A DNA stretch of 64,000 nt from Hydrogenophaga palleronii NBRC 102513 (GCF_001571225.1 NZ_BCTJ01000002.1:186001-250000), one strand, 5' to 3'. Counted from the stretch's first letter, positions 26,427 to 35,747 are shown. Made by a program: numbers and translations. The notes: generated from the letters alone by a model not told the origin.

Positions 26427-27263
26427 ATGAATCAAGAAAACGCAACTCCCGAGAGCAATGACCCGGTTCTTCTGGAGCGCTCGGACGGTATTGCCTGGAT
26501 CACTCTCAACCGTCCCGCCAAGCGCAATGCCATCAGCCCACCCCTGGTCTACCGGATGGTGGAGGTGTTGGCGGAGCTGGAGGTTGATGATTCGGTGAAG
26601 GTGGTGGTGCTCACCGGTGCCGGCAACGCGTTCAGTGCCGGTATGGATCTGCGCGACTACTTTCGGGCGACCGATGGCAAACCCGCTGAGCAGATGAAGC
26701 TGTTCCGCGCCAACGCGCTGTGGCAATGGAAGCAGTTGCGTTTCTTTGCCAAGCCGACCATCGCCATGGTCAACGGCTACTGCTTCGGTGGCGCGTTCAC
26801 GCCACTCATCTCCTGCGACCTGGCCATCGCCTCAGACGATGCCACCTTCGGCTTGTCTGAAATCAACTGGGGCATCATTCCCGCGGGCGTGGTGAACCGC
26901 GCCGTGGCCCAGGTGATGAACGAGCGCGATGCGATGTACTACGTGATGACCGGCGAACCGTTCGATGGGCAAAAAGCAGCCCGCATGGGCCTGGTCAACG
27001 AGTCTGTTCCGGCCGACCGTCTGCGTGCGCGCGTGACTGAACTTGCGGAAGTCCTCAAGAAGAAGAACCCCACGGTCCTGCGCACCGCGAAGATCGCGTA
27101 TCGGAATGCCGCGGAAATGAGCTGGGAGCAAGCCAACGACTACCTCATGGCCAAGAACGACCAGTCCGTTCTGCACGATCCTGAGAAGGGGCGTGCTACC
27201 GCCATGTCGCAATTCCTGGATCAGAAAACCTTCCGTCCGGGCCTGGAGACCTATGCCCGATGA
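26427..27263 (+). CDS. ferB: Feruloyl/p-coumaroyl-CoA hydratase-lyase
   Basis: 278 residues from the ATG preceded by AAGGA; a Met ten codons earlier lacks a site. It matches the well-studied Pseudomonas hydroxycinnamoyl-CoA hydratase-lyase across its length: AGMDLRDYFR (Met73, Tyr78), MVNGYCFGGAFTPL, FGLSEINWGI with the catalytic Glu145, and WEQANDYLMAK with Tyr239, the residue that grips the 4-hydroxyl group. These features separate it from ordinary crotonases. It hydrates feruloyl-, coumaroyl- or caffeoyl-CoA and splits off acetyl-CoA to give the aromatic aldehyde. It is coupled to the synthetase gene by ATGA. Confidence 0.92.
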   Translation: MNQENATPESNDPVLLERSDGIAWITLNRPAKRNAISPPLVYRMVEVLAELEVDDSVKVVVLTGAGNAFSAGMDLRDYFRATDGKPAEQMKLFRANALWQWKQLRFFAKPTIAMVNGYCFGGAFTPLISCDLAIASDDATFGLSEINWGIIPAGVVNRAVAQVMNERDAMYYVMTGEPFDGQKAARMGLVNESVPADRLRARVTELAEVLKKKNPTVLRTAKIAYRNAAEMSWEQANDYLMAKNDQSVLHDPEKGRATAMSQFLDQKTFRPGLETYAR

Positions 27264-29410
27264 GCCAGCAGAAAGACATGTTGATGAGCCGCGATAAGGC
27301 CACCAAATCGATGGACCTGCGCCGCCTGCTGGCCCCACGTTCCGTGGCGGTGGTGGGCGCGTCGCCCGACCCCAACTCCGTCTCGGGCCGGGTGCGGCGC
27401 AACCTCAAGCTCATGGGGTATCGCGGCGATGTGCATCTGGTGAGCCGCACCCGCGACGAGGTGGACGGCGAGCGTTGTCTGAAGTCCCTCGATGAGTTGC
27501 CCATGGGTGTGGATGCGGCGGTGCTGGTGGTTCCGCAGGCCGCTGTTGAAGAGTCGATCCAGGCTTGCGCGCGCCGTGGCGTGGGTGCCGCCGCCGTCTT
27601 CGCCTCGGGTTTCGCCGAAGGCGGCGACGCGGGCATGGCGCTGCAGGCGAACATCGCGCGCATCGCCAACGAACATGGCATTGCTTTGTTGGGCCCCAAC
27701 TGCATGGGGTTGATCAACTTCCACGATGGCGTGCCTCTTTCCTTCGAGGAGTTCGATCCCGAGATCCCGCTCGGGGGGCCTCGGGTCGCCATCGTGGGAC
27801 AGAGTGGGGCGATGACATCGAACACCCGCCTGGCCCTGCTGGCGCGTGGTTTGCGGGTGACGCACTCGGTATCGACCGGCAACGAAGCGGTCGTGCACCT
27901 CGAGCAATTGATGGCCCATCTCGTCGAGCGCGAGGAGGTGGACATGTTGACGGTGTTCGCGGAAACGCTGCGTTACCCGCAGATGTTTCTGGAGTGCGCA
28001 GCCCGGGCCAGGCAGTTGGGCAAGCCGATAGTCATGCTCCACCCGGGGCGGAGCCAGGAGGCGCGGGACGCGGCCAAATCGCACACTGGTGCGTTGGCAG
28101 GGGATCATGAGGTCATGCGCGCGTTGGTCCGCCGCGAGGGTGTCGCCATCGTGGACACACTGGACGAGCTGTTCGACGTGACAGCATTGCTCGCGCGCTA
28201 TCCAGAGCCACCGTCCTCGCATCAGTCGGCCGTGATTTCCAACTCGGGCGCCTTGCGCGGCATTGCCATCGACGTGAATGCCGACCTGGGTGTTCCCCTG
28301 GCGAAGCTGGGCACGAACACCCTGGCCTCCCTGGCCGAAGCCCTGCCCGCGTTCGTCACGCCCGACAACCCGCTCGACATCACTACGGCCGGCATGCAAT
28401 CGCCGGCGCTGTTTGGTGAAAGCGCGCGCCTGGTGCTGTCTGACGACAAGGTGGGCAGCCTGGTGATCGCGCTCATGGGCGGGCTGGGCGATGCCCAGGT
28501 GGCCAAGGCCCATTCGATACTGCCTGTGGTCGAGAAATTCGACAAGCCGGTTGCGTTTGTCATCATGGGTGACGAGGCCCCGCTGGATGAGCGCTTTGTC
28601 CGTCTGGTGAAGGAAAGTCACGTGCCCTTCTTCCGCTCGCCCGATCGTGCGCTGCGCGCCATGGCGCATGTGCACCACCGCGCGCGCGCACTGGAACGCT
28701 CGAACGAACGGGCGCGTGCCAGCGGTGCCAACGCGGGTGCCCGGTTGCCGGCGGGGCCGCTGGCCGAGTACAAGGGCAAGCAGCTGTTGCAGTCGATCGG
28801 CATTGCCACGCCGGCCGGATCGCTGGGCCGCAGCGTCGAGCACGCGGTGGACATTGCCGATTCGCTGGGCTACCCCGTCGTTCTCAAAGCCCAGGCAGAC
28901 CAGCTCATGCACAAGAGCGACGTGGGTGGCGTTGCGGTGGGCATCCCATCCGCGGAGGCATTGCGGGAAGCCTGGGCGCACATGCAGGCCAGTGTCTCCA
29001 AGGGCACCGGCGGGATGGCGCTGGACGGCATCCTCGTCGAGTCCCTGGCACCGAAGGGCGTCGAGCTGCTCCTGGGCGCCAAGCGGGACCCGCAGTGGGG
29101 CGTGGTGATGATGCTCGGCCTGGGCGGTGTCTGGGTCGAGGCCTTGAACGACGTGCTGCTGCTGCCAGCCGACATGACTCCGGCGCAGATTGCCGAAGAG
29201 ATGAAACGCCTCAAGGGGGCCGCCTTGCTGGATGGTCTCCGTGGCTCGCCACCCGTCGATGTCGCCGCGGTCAGCGAAGCCGTCAGCGCGCTCGCGCAAT
29301 GGGTCCTGGCCCATCCCGAAGTCGTAGAGGTGGATATCAACCCCCTGATCGCCCTTCCACGGGGGCAAGGGGTCGTTGCCCTGGACGCCGTTTTCGTTGC
29401 TTCCGATTAG
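27260..29410 (+). CDS. ferA: NDP-forming acyl-CoA synthetase, probable feruloyl-CoA synthetase
   Basis: 716 residues in one chain. A CoA-binding domain (SVAVVGASPDPNSVSGRV at about 30-47) is followed by the ligase-CoA domains, with the phospho-His loop AAKSHTGALAGDHE (His275). The C-terminal ATP-grasp domain starts near 495 (LPAGPLAEYKGKQLLQSIGI) and ends VVEVDINPL. This is the ADP-forming acetyl-CoA synthetase superfamily, unrelated to the AMP-forming 4-coumarate ligases. Sphingobium SYK-6 FerA belongs to the same superfamily and also lies next to FerB. That synteny is the main ground for the substrate call. Confidence 0.85.
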   Translation: MSQQKDMLMSRDKATKSMDLRRLLAPRSVAVVGASPDPNSVSGRVRRNLKLMGYRGDVHLVSRTRDEVDGERCLKSLDELPMGVDAAVLVVPQAAVEESIQACARRGVGAAAVFASGFAEGGDAGMALQANIARIANEHGIALLGPNCMGLINFHDGVPLSFEEFDPEIPLGGPRVAIVGQSGAMTSNTRLALLARGLRVTHSVSTGNEAVVHLEQLMAHLVEREEVDMLTVFAETLRYPQMFLECAARARQLGKPIVMLHPGRSQEARDAAKSHTGALAGDHEVMRALVRREGVAIVDTLDELFDVTALLARYPEPPSSHQSAVISNSGALRGIAIDVNADLGVPLAKLGTNTLASLAEALPAFVTPDNPLDITTAGMQSPALFGESARLVLSDDKVGSLVIALMGGLGDAQVAKAHSILPVVEKFDKPVAFVIMGDEAPLDERFVRLVKESHVPFFRSPDRALRAMAHVHHRARALERSNERARASGANAGARLPAGPLAEYKGKQLLQSIGIATPAGSLGRSVEHAVDIADSLGYPVVLKAQADQLMHKSDVGGVAVGIPSAEALREAWAHMQASVSKGTGGMALDGILVESLAPKGVELLLGAKRDPQWGVVMMLGLGGVWVEALNDVLLLPADMTPAQIAEEMKRLKGAALLDGLRGSPPVDVAAVSEAVSALAQWVLAHPEVVEVDINPLIALPRGQGVVALDAVFVASD

Positions 29411-29475
29411 CGGGGGCTTTTGCAACGCTCCCGCAGGGAGCCCGGTCTGAAAAACAACATAGATAGGAGACAAAC

Positions 29476-30459
29476 ATGATCAATCGCAGACTTCTGTTGG
29501 CTTTCATCGCGAGTGCCCTGGGCACATCCCCGTCCTGGGCACAAGGGCAAACTGTCGCGCAGTTCCCCGACAAGCCCATCCGGCTTCTGCTGCCGTTCCC
29601 GCCTGGCGGCAGCAGTGACCAGACGGCCCGTGTCCTTGGCCCCTTGATGGCCGAAAGACTGGGCCAACCCGTTGTGATCGAAAACCGCCCGGGCGCCGGC
29701 GGTGCGATTGCGCTGGACGCCGTCGCACGTTCGGCCCCGGACGGCTATACCCTGGCCGTCGGCACCATCGGGGGGCTTGGCCTGGCCAAGTTGATGGGGC
29801 AGTCGCAGCCGTACGACGCACTGAAGGACTTTGTGCCGGTGGGCATGATGGTCACCATTCCTTTCGTGGTGGTCGCCAGCAATGCATCGGGGATCAAAAG
29901 TGTTGCCGATCTGGTGAGCAAGGCCAAAGAGACCAAGGGTGGCTTGTCCGTCGGCCATGGCGGTAATGGTTCCCAGATGCATCTCTCTGTTGAGTTGCTT
30001 CGCCAGATGTCGAAATCCGATCTCGTTTCGGTGCCGTATCGGGGGACAGCGCCCGCCACCCAGGACGTTTTGGGTAACCAGTTGCCGCTGGCCATGAGCG
30101 ACATCAGCACGGCGATGCAGCAGATCAAGGTAGGCACCCTCCAGGCTGTAGGCGTCACCTCCACCAATCGGAGCCCCTCCTTGCCCAACGTGCCTACCCT
30201 GGTTGAGCAGGGGCTTGCAGGTTACGAGTCCGTGGGCTGGATCGGCATCATGGCGCCCGCCAGAACACCGCCGGAAATTGTCGCAAAACTCAACGCCGCG
30301 TTGAACGCGGCACTCAACACCAAGTCGGCGCGGGACACCATCATGGCATCTGGTGCGGAGCCCTCTCCAAGTACGCCTCAACAGTTGGGCCAGTTGATCC
30401 AGGCTGACCACGCGCGTTGGGGCGAGATCATCAAATCCGCCAACATCAAGATCCAATAG
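29476..30459 (+). CDS. Bug/TctC-family solute receptor of the hydroxycinnamate cluster
   Basis: 327 residues; GGAGAC precedes the ATG. Signal peptide LLLAFIASALGTSPSWAQ; Bug motifs DKPIRLLLPFPPGGSSDQTA, VVIENRPGAGGAIALDAVA, APDGYTLAVGT and SVPYRGTAPATQDVL. It follows ferA by 65 bases and probably captures a hydroxycinnamate or related acid. It is quite different in sequence from the receptor at 20010. Confidence 0.9.
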   Translation: MINRRLLLAFIASALGTSPSWAQGQTVAQFPDKPIRLLLPFPPGGSSDQTARVLGPLMAERLGQPVVIENRPGAGGAIALDAVARSAPDGYTLAVGTIGGLGLAKLMGQSQPYDALKDFVPVGMMVTIPFVVVASNASGIKSVADLVSKAKETKGGLSVGHGGNGSQMHLSVELLRQMSKSDLVSVPYRGTAPATQDVLGNQLPLAMSDISTAMQQIKVGTLQAVGVTSTNRSPSLPNVPTLVEQGLAGYESVGWIGIMAPARTPPEIVAKLNAALNAALNTKSARDTIMASGAEPSPSTPQQLGQLIQADHARWGEIIKSANIKIQ

Positions 30460-30491
30460 CGCGGCGTAGAGCACGCTGCCATCCGCACGCC

Positions 30492-31418
30492 GTGAATCTT
30501 CATCTTCGACAGTTGAAGGCATTCCTGGGGGTCGCCGAAACAAGCAACTTCACCAGGACAGCCCAGAAGCTCCACATGAGCCAGGCGGCACTGAGTTCGA
30601 GCATCCGGGAGCTGGAGAATCAGCTCGACTGCAACCTGTTCGAGCGCACCACCCGCAACGTGGAGTTGACCGAAGCGGGGCATCAGTTCCTGCCCACGGC
30701 CGCGCGCGTCGTCGAGGAACTGGAATGGTCTTCCCAGCAGTTGAAAGAGACCCACCGCGTGCGCTGCTCTCGGTTGCGGGTGGGCTTCACGCCCACCCTG
30801 GCCGCACACGCCTTCCCCGAAATGCTGGAGTTGTTCCAGAGGGCGCATCCGCAGGTTCATATCGATGTGGTGGACGAGGCCCCACGCCGCCTGCAGGAAC
30901 TTGTGGAGGGCGGCAGCGTCGACGCCGCCTTTGGGGCCTTCTTCCAGAAGGCTTCAGGCATCGAACAGCTGCCTGTCTCTCCCTCCTCCCTGGTGCTCGT
31001 TCACTCCAACCAGGACGACACCGTCGGCTCTAGCGTGGAATGGAGCGTGCTGGAAGACCACGCTCTGATCGCGCTGTCGGATGTGTCTCCCGTGCAGCAG
31101 TTGGTGCAGTCCGCCGTCAAGCGACACAACGTCAAGGTCAGGTGTGCCATGACGGTGAGTCACCTCGAAACTGCAGTGGCTCTGGCAGAGCGTGGCATAG
31201 GGGTGACCGTGATCCCTTCATTTGCGACCGCCGTCTGCCGACGGTTCAAAGTGAATGTCGCGCGTCTGCAGCCTCCCGTCCGCTTCAACTATTGCCGAAT
31301 CGTAAAGATGGGAAGACCCCCGAACGAGAATTTGGAGTACTTCACCAATCTTGTGATCGATCGTCTTCGCGAGACAGAAACACCGTGGATGGTGCGGGCG
31401 CGGGTACATGAGAGCTGA
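30492..31418 (+). CDS. LysR-family regulator (paralogue of the one at 36870)
   Basis: 308 residues, started at GTG, because VNLHLRQLKAFLGVAETSNF is where LysR helix-turn-helix domains begin; earlier codons run into the Bug gene. The HTH is at about 18-40 (FTRTAQKLHMSQAALSSSI) and the effector domain at 90-295 (LRVGFTPTLAAHAFPEML). The protein encoded at 36870 shares the same opening and domain pattern, so these look like paired regulators of the two related operons. It could act on the inverted repeat at 12932 or on the hydroxycinnamate genes just upstream. Confidence 0.87.
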   Translation: MNLHLRQLKAFLGVAETSNFTRTAQKLHMSQAALSSSIRELENQLDCNLFERTTRNVELTEAGHQFLPTAARVVEELEWSSQQLKETHRVRCSRLRVGFTPTLAAHAFPEMLELFQRAHPQVHIDVVDEAPRRLQELVEGGSVDAAFGAFFQKASGIEQLPVSPSSLVLVHSNQDDTVGSSVEWSVLEDHALIALSDVSPVQQLVQSAVKRHNVKVRCAMTVSHLETAVALAERGIGVTVIPSFATAVCRRFKVNVARLQPPVRFNYCRIVKMGRPPNENLEYFTNLVIDRLRETETPWMVRARVHES

Positions 31419-31497
31419 TGGTGTTTTCTGCCACTGAAACCTGACCCCATGGGGGTGTAGGCCGCGGACGAAAACTTGGACTACCAGGAGGTAGTTC

Positions 31498-31803
31498 ATG
31501 TCTTCCTGCGAAGATCGGATTCGAGCCGTTGAGCTCTACATCGGGCTGGGAAAACGCGTCATACCCAGCATCCCCCAGCAGGGTTCTCCAACAAAGAACG
31601 CATTGAAGGGCAGGTACACCGAATACCAGCAGACGCTCGACTTGCCAGTGGGCTATGCGGGCCGGGAGCCCAAGTTCTCGCAGGAGAAAAAAATCGGCGT
31701 CCGGAGAGCACGACCTTACTCACGATTGCTGCATCGCTGCCGCCGTGAGGGCGTGAACTACCCCGGCAGGGGCGACGCTGACCATCTGGTTTTGCGCGGC
31801 CCT
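31498..31803 (+). pseudogene. IS3-type transposase OrfA remnant
   Basis: The frame reads MSSCEDRIRAVELYIGLGKR, later SPTKNALKGRYTEYQQ and LDLPVGYAGREPKFSQEKK, then loses frame; the neighbouring frame continues EHDLTHDCCIAAAVRA to a stop. This pattern matches the OrfA of an IS3-family group that has DRIRAV-LYIKLGKR and LPVGY-R--KFS. OrfB is gone. AGGAGG precedes the ATG and likely belongs to the element. The rest of the 31419-31992 gap holds only the apparent left end of the element and nothing else I can assign. Confidence 0.72.
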
Positions 31804-31992
31804 TCCTGGGGCCAGAAGGGCCGCCGTTGGCCGTTTTGGCCGACATCTGCGCTGCGGCACGCACAGCGTGCGTGGCCCGAACTCACACGGCGGAACATTC
31901 ACAACCGCAGTCGATGAGTTGAACGAAATTTCGAGTTTCCCCTCAGCGCGCTACCCACATACAGTGCCGACTGTTTTCAGACAGGAGCAGTC

Positions 31993-33180
31993 ATGCGGGT
32001 TGTTGTAGTTGGTGCGGGAATTGGGGGGCTCACGGCCGCGCTCGCGCTCATGCGCCGAGGCTTTGATGTCCAGGTGCTGGAGCAGGCACGCGAGCTGCGC
32101 GAAGTCGGCGCAGGTCTGCAGATCAGCCCCAACGGCAACCGTGTGCTCGACGCGCTGGGGCTGACGCCGGCCCTGTCGCGCATCGCGGCCGAACCTGCGG
32201 GCAAGAAGGTGCGGCTGTGGAACACCGGCCAGACTTGGAACCTGTTCGACCTCGGTGCGACTTCGCGCGAGCGCTACGGCTTTCCCTACATGACGGTGCA
32301 CCGGGCCGATCTGCACCGTGTGTTGATCGATGGCGTAAAGGCCATGAAACCCGACGCCATCAAGACCGGCGTGCGGATCGACCATGTCGAACAACGCGGC
32401 GCCGAGGTGATCGTTCGCAGCGGTGACACGACAGCCGCCGTGGCGGATGTGGTGGTGGGGGCCGATGGCGTGCACTCGCAGGTGCGCCAGTGCCTGATCG
32501 GCGAGGACCGCCCGGGCTTCTCCGGCATCATCGCCTGGCGTGGCGTGATCGACGCCAGCCGGTTGCCCGAGCACCTGCGCCAGCCTTACGGCTACAACTG
32601 GGTGGGCCCGGGCGCCCACGTCATCCACTACCCGATGCGCCGCGGCGAACTCGTGAACTTCGTCGCCGCCGTGGAGCAGCAGGGCTGGGAAGTGGAGTCC
32701 TGGTCCGAAGTGGGCAGCGTCGAAGAATGCCTGTCCGATTTCAAGGGCTGGCACGAGGACGTGCAGACGCTGATCCGTTCGCTGGACACGCCTTACCGCT
32801 GGGCGCTGATGGGCCGGGAAACACTGCCGCGCTGGAGCTACGGCCGCATCGCGCTGCTGGGGGACGCTTGCCACCCTACGTTGCCGTTCCTCGCGCAGGG
32901 CGCGGTGATGGCCCTCGAAGATGGCCTGGTGCTGGCGCGCTGCCTCGAAGCGTGGAAAAGCGATCCCGAACTCGGGCTGCAGCACTTCGAGCGGGCACGC
33001 ATCGATCGCACCAGCCGCGTCGTCAACGGATCCGCGGCCAACGCCAAACGCTTCCACAACCCGCAGCTCGCGAATGCCGATGGTGCCGCGCGCTATGTCG
33101 ACGAGCAATGGAGCGAGGAGCGCGTGAAAGAGCGCTACGAATGGCTCTTCGAATACAAGGCCGACACGGTTCCACTATGA
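31993..33180 (+). CDS. FAD-dependent aromatic monooxygenase, copy 2
   Basis: 395 residues, AGGAG before the ATG. The Rossmann motif VVVGAGIGGLTAALALMRRG is at the N-terminus, VVVGADGVHSQVRQ in the middle, and GRIALLGDACHPTLPFLAQG near residue 290. Full-length similarity to the copy-1 enzyme at 13042 is obvious, down to the shared ends (ERYEWLFEY against QRYEWLFEY), so the two arose by duplication or were brought together. It starts a coupled series with a VOC protein and fumarylacetoacetase, suggesting hydroxylation of an aromatic acid before ring opening. Confidence 0.88.
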   Translation: MRVVVVGAGIGGLTAALALMRRGFDVQVLEQARELREVGAGLQISPNGNRVLDALGLTPALSRIAAEPAGKKVRLWNTGQTWNLFDLGATSRERYGFPYMTVHRADLHRVLIDGVKAMKPDAIKTGVRIDHVEQRGAEVIVRSGDTTAAVADVVVGADGVHSQVRQCLIGEDRPGFSGIIAWRGVIDASRLPEHLRQPYGYNWVGPGAHVIHYPMRRGELVNFVAAVEQQGWEVESWSEVGSVEECLSDFKGWHEDVQTLIRSLDTPYRWALMGRETLPRWSYGRIALLGDACHPTLPFLAQGAVMALEDGLVLARCLEAWKSDPELGLQHFERARIDRTSRVVNGSAANAKRFHNPQLANADGAARYVDEQWSEERVKERYEWLFEYKADTVPL

Positions 33181-33710
33181 CGAACGTTGCCAACCCTGCC
33201 CGCGGCCTGCATCACTTCGCCTGGCGTTGCCGCGATGCCGAAGAAACCCGCCATTTCTATGAAGACCTGCTGGGTCTGCCGCTGGTCCACCTCATCCGCC
33301 TGGACCGCGTGCCCAGCACGGGCGAGTACTGCCCTTATGTCCACATCTTCTTCGAAATGACCGACGGCTCCTGCATCGCCTTCTTTGATCTCGGTGACGG
33401 CCAGGCTGCCGCGCCTTCTCCCAACACGCCAGATTGGGTCAACCACATCGCCATGCGCATGGACACGCTCGAGGAGCTCGAAGCCATGCGCCAGAAACTC
33501 ATCGCTCATGGCGTGAACGTGCTCGGCGTGACAGACCACAAGATGTGCAAGTCGATCTACTTCTTCGATCCCAACGGTCTGCGGCTTGAATTTGCCGTGG
33601 CGACGCAGACCGAAGACGAGGCGCGTGCCCACCGTGAGAGCGCCCGCGCGGGTCTGGATGCATGGAGCACCTTCCGCCGGAATGGCGCGCGTGCGGAGGT
33701 GCCGGCATGA
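33177..33710 (+). CDS. VOC-superfamily protein (glyoxalase/extradiol-dioxygenase fold)
   Basis: 177 residues, ATGA-coupled to the monooxygenase gene. Two beta-alpha-beta modules with plausible metal ligands: His in GLHHFAWRC, His in VNHIAMRM and Glu in GLRLEFAV. The motif FYEDLLGLPL is typical of the fold. Between a ring hydroxylase and a fumarylacetoacetase it may be the ring-cleaving dioxygenase of this branch, or an isomerase of a ring-opened product. No homogentisate- or gentisate-type cupin dioxygenase is near, which makes the first reading attractive but unproven. Confidence 0.75.
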   Translation: MTNVANPARGLHHFAWRCRDAEETRHFYEDLLGLPLVHLIRLDRVPSTGEYCPYVHIFFEMTDGSCIAFFDLGDGQAAAPSPNTPDWVNHIAMRMDTLEELEAMRQKLIAHGVNVLGVTDHKMCKSIYFFDPNGLRLEFAVATQTEDEARAHRESARAGLDAWSTFRRNGARAEVPA

Positions 33711-35053
33711 TCGGTATCAACGCCACGCATGATGCCGCGCGCAGAAGCTGGCTGGCCTCGGCCAACGAAGTCGGCTGCGACTTCCCCATCCAGAACCTAC
33801 CGTTCGGCATGTTCACGCTGGCGACGGACCCGGACGGCGCGACGCCGCGCCCCGGCGTCGCCATCGGTGATCAGGTGGTGGACCTGCGCGCGCTGGATGC
33901 CGCAGGCTTGCTGCAGGGCGACGCGGCACGCGCGGTGCGTGCCGTCGCACCGGGCCAAGCGGGCTTGAACGCCATGATGGCGCTGGGACACCGCCCGGCA
34001 TCGGCCCTGCGTGAGCAACTCTCAGACCTGCTGCGCGAGGGCGGAGCCGCCGGCCTGCGCCAAAGTACGGGTCTCCTGCATCCACAGGTGGCAGTGCGCA
34101 TGCACATGCCCTGCCAGATTGGCGACTACACCGACTTCCTCACGTCCTACCCCCATACCGAGCGGCACGGCAAGTTCAAAGGCCTGGCCGTCCCGGTGAC
34201 GCCGGTGTTCCATTCGCTGCCGGTGGCTTACCACGGTCGCGCGTCCTCGATCCGCGTCGCCGGCACGCCGGTGCGCCGTCCCAACGGCCAGTGGAAGGCG
34301 GCGGACGATAGCGTGCAATTCGGTGCCGTCGAAGCGATGGACTTCGAGTTGGAGCTGGCGGCCATCGTCGGCGCGGGTACGGCGTTGGGCCAGCCGGTGT
34401 CGCTGGACGAAGCGCCTGACCACATCTTCGGTTACGTGCTGCTCAACGACTGGTCCGCCAAGTCGGTGCAGTGGTGGGAGCAAATGCTCGGCCCGTTCCT
34501 CGGCAAGAGTTTCATGAGCAGCATCTCGCCCTGGGTCATCACGGCGCAGGCGCTGGCGCCGTTCGCGACCCGCGCGCCGACCCGTCGGCCCGGCTCGCCG
34601 CCGTTGATGGCCTACCTGAACGCCGCGCGGGACCGCGCACACGGCGGCCTCGACATCGCGATGGAAGCCTGGCTCTCGACATCGGCCATGCGAGAGGCCG
34701 GTGCCGGTCCGCAGCGCCTGTGCGCCACGCACCTTTCCAATCTCTCCTGGACCTTCGGCCAGATGCTGGCGCACCACTGCTCGAACGGCTGCGACCTGCG
34801 GCCGGGCGACCTGATGGGGAGCGGAACCGTATCGGGCGAGCGGCCCGATGAGCGCGCCTGCTTGACGGAAATCACCAGCGCCGCGCGCGAGCCGTTGCGC
34901 TTGCAAAACGGCGAAGAGCGCCGCTGGCTGCACGACGGTGACGAGGTGAGCTTCCGTGCGCGCGCTAGCGCCGACGGCCGCGTGCCGATCGGCTTCGGGC
35001 CTTGCAGCGCCCGCGTGCTGCCGGCCGTGCCCTATCCCTTGCCGAAGGGCTGA
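33707..35053 (+). CDS. Fumarylacetoacetase-type hydrolase
   Basis: 448 residues, the length of true fumarylacetoacetases rather than the short FAH-domain proteins. N-terminal SH3-like domain with CDFPIQNLPFGMF. The catalytic domain has MPCQIGDYTDFLTSYPH (metal Asp and active His), VAYHGRASSIRVAGTPVRRP, MDFELELAAIVG with paired Glu ligands, and LLNDWSAKSVQWWE. It cleaves the C-C bond of a ring-opened fumaryl-keto acid. ATGA overlap with the VOC gene shows coupling. The enzyme implies a homogentisate- or gentisate-like ring-cleavage product in this branch; the dioxygenase is not certain. Confidence 0.9.
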   Translation: MIGINATHDAARRSWLASANEVGCDFPIQNLPFGMFTLATDPDGATPRPGVAIGDQVVDLRALDAAGLLQGDAARAVRAVAPGQAGLNAMMALGHRPASALREQLSDLLREGGAAGLRQSTGLLHPQVAVRMHMPCQIGDYTDFLTSYPHTERHGKFKGLAVPVTPVFHSLPVAYHGRASSIRVAGTPVRRPNGQWKAADDSVQFGAVEAMDFELELAAIVGAGTALGQPVSLDEAPDHIFGYVLLNDWSAKSVQWWEQMLGPFLGKSFMSSISPWVITAQALAPFATRAPTRRPGSPPLMAYLNAARDRAHGGLDIAMEAWLSTSAMREAGAGPQRLCATHLSNLSWTFGQMLAHHCSNGCDLRPGDLMGSGTVSGERPDERACLTEITSAAREPLRLQNGEERRWLHDGDEVSFRARASADGRVPIGFGPCSARVLPAVPYPLPKG

Positions 35054-35058
35054 TCGCG

Positions 35059-35747
35059 ATGTACCCGTTTCGCTATGAACGACGGCGCGACGTGCAGGAA
35101 GCCGTGAGCCTGATGCAGGCGCATCCGCAGGCACGGACCTTGTCCGGAGGCATGACTCTGGTGCCAGCGCTCAGGTACCGGCTTGCGCGGCCTTCGCATC
35201 TGGTCGACCGGTCGCGCCTTGTGGCGCTGCAAGGCATCGACTTCAGGGCCGGTGTGTTGCACCTCGGTGCCGCCATGCCGCATGCGCAGATTGCCGCCTC
35301 CCGCGTTGTGCGTCAGGCGATCCCGGCGCTGGCGGGACTGGCCGGAATGATCGGCGACCAACAGGTGCGCCAGCGCGACACCCTCGGCGGTTCGATCGTC
35401 AACAACGATCCGGCGGCCGACTATCGGTCCGCGGTGGTGGGCCTGGGCGGCACGCTGCTGGTGCAGGCTTCCGCGCAATTGCTGGAGGTCGATTCCGATC
35501 GACTGGAGCGCCACGCGAGCGGACTCATCCTCCACCGCAAGTGGTGGCGCGACCGCATGGCAACCCGCCGGGCGTCAAGGTTGGTGGCGAAGGCCGCATG
35601 ACGCCCGCAACCGCCGCGATCAACGCGACCTTCAATGCCCCGGCCGATGCGCTGTCGGCGCACACGCGGGACGAGATTCCCCTGTCCGCCACGGCGCTCG
35701 CACTGTGGCTGCTGATTCAACGCACGGAGCACGCCATCCATGAATGA
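35059..35747 (+). pseudogene. coxM-coxL deletion chimera (second Mo-hydroxylase copy)
   Basis: The first ~135 residues are an intact start of a CoxM subunit (MYPFRYERRRDVQEAV, LSGGMTLVPALRYRL, TLGGSIVNNDPAADYRSAV), parallel to the gene at 14994. Near 35460 it switches to sequence matching the end of CoxL (SAQLLEVDSDRLERHASG against [18 protein letters not shown]). It then loses frame; the neighbouring frame from 35541 continues PHGNPPGVKVGGEGRMTPAT to a stop at 35747, parallel to the active-site end of the CoxL at 16843. So one deletion removed most of coxM, the whole coxG-S gene and ~700 codons of coxL. The product cannot be functional. Confidence 0.85.

Noticed and set aside
27251..29473. 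A 740-codon minus-strand frame opposite the acyl-CoA synthetase gene
   Set aside because: The plus strand encodes a complete, recognisable synthetase coupled to ferB; the antisense product has no recognisable domain.
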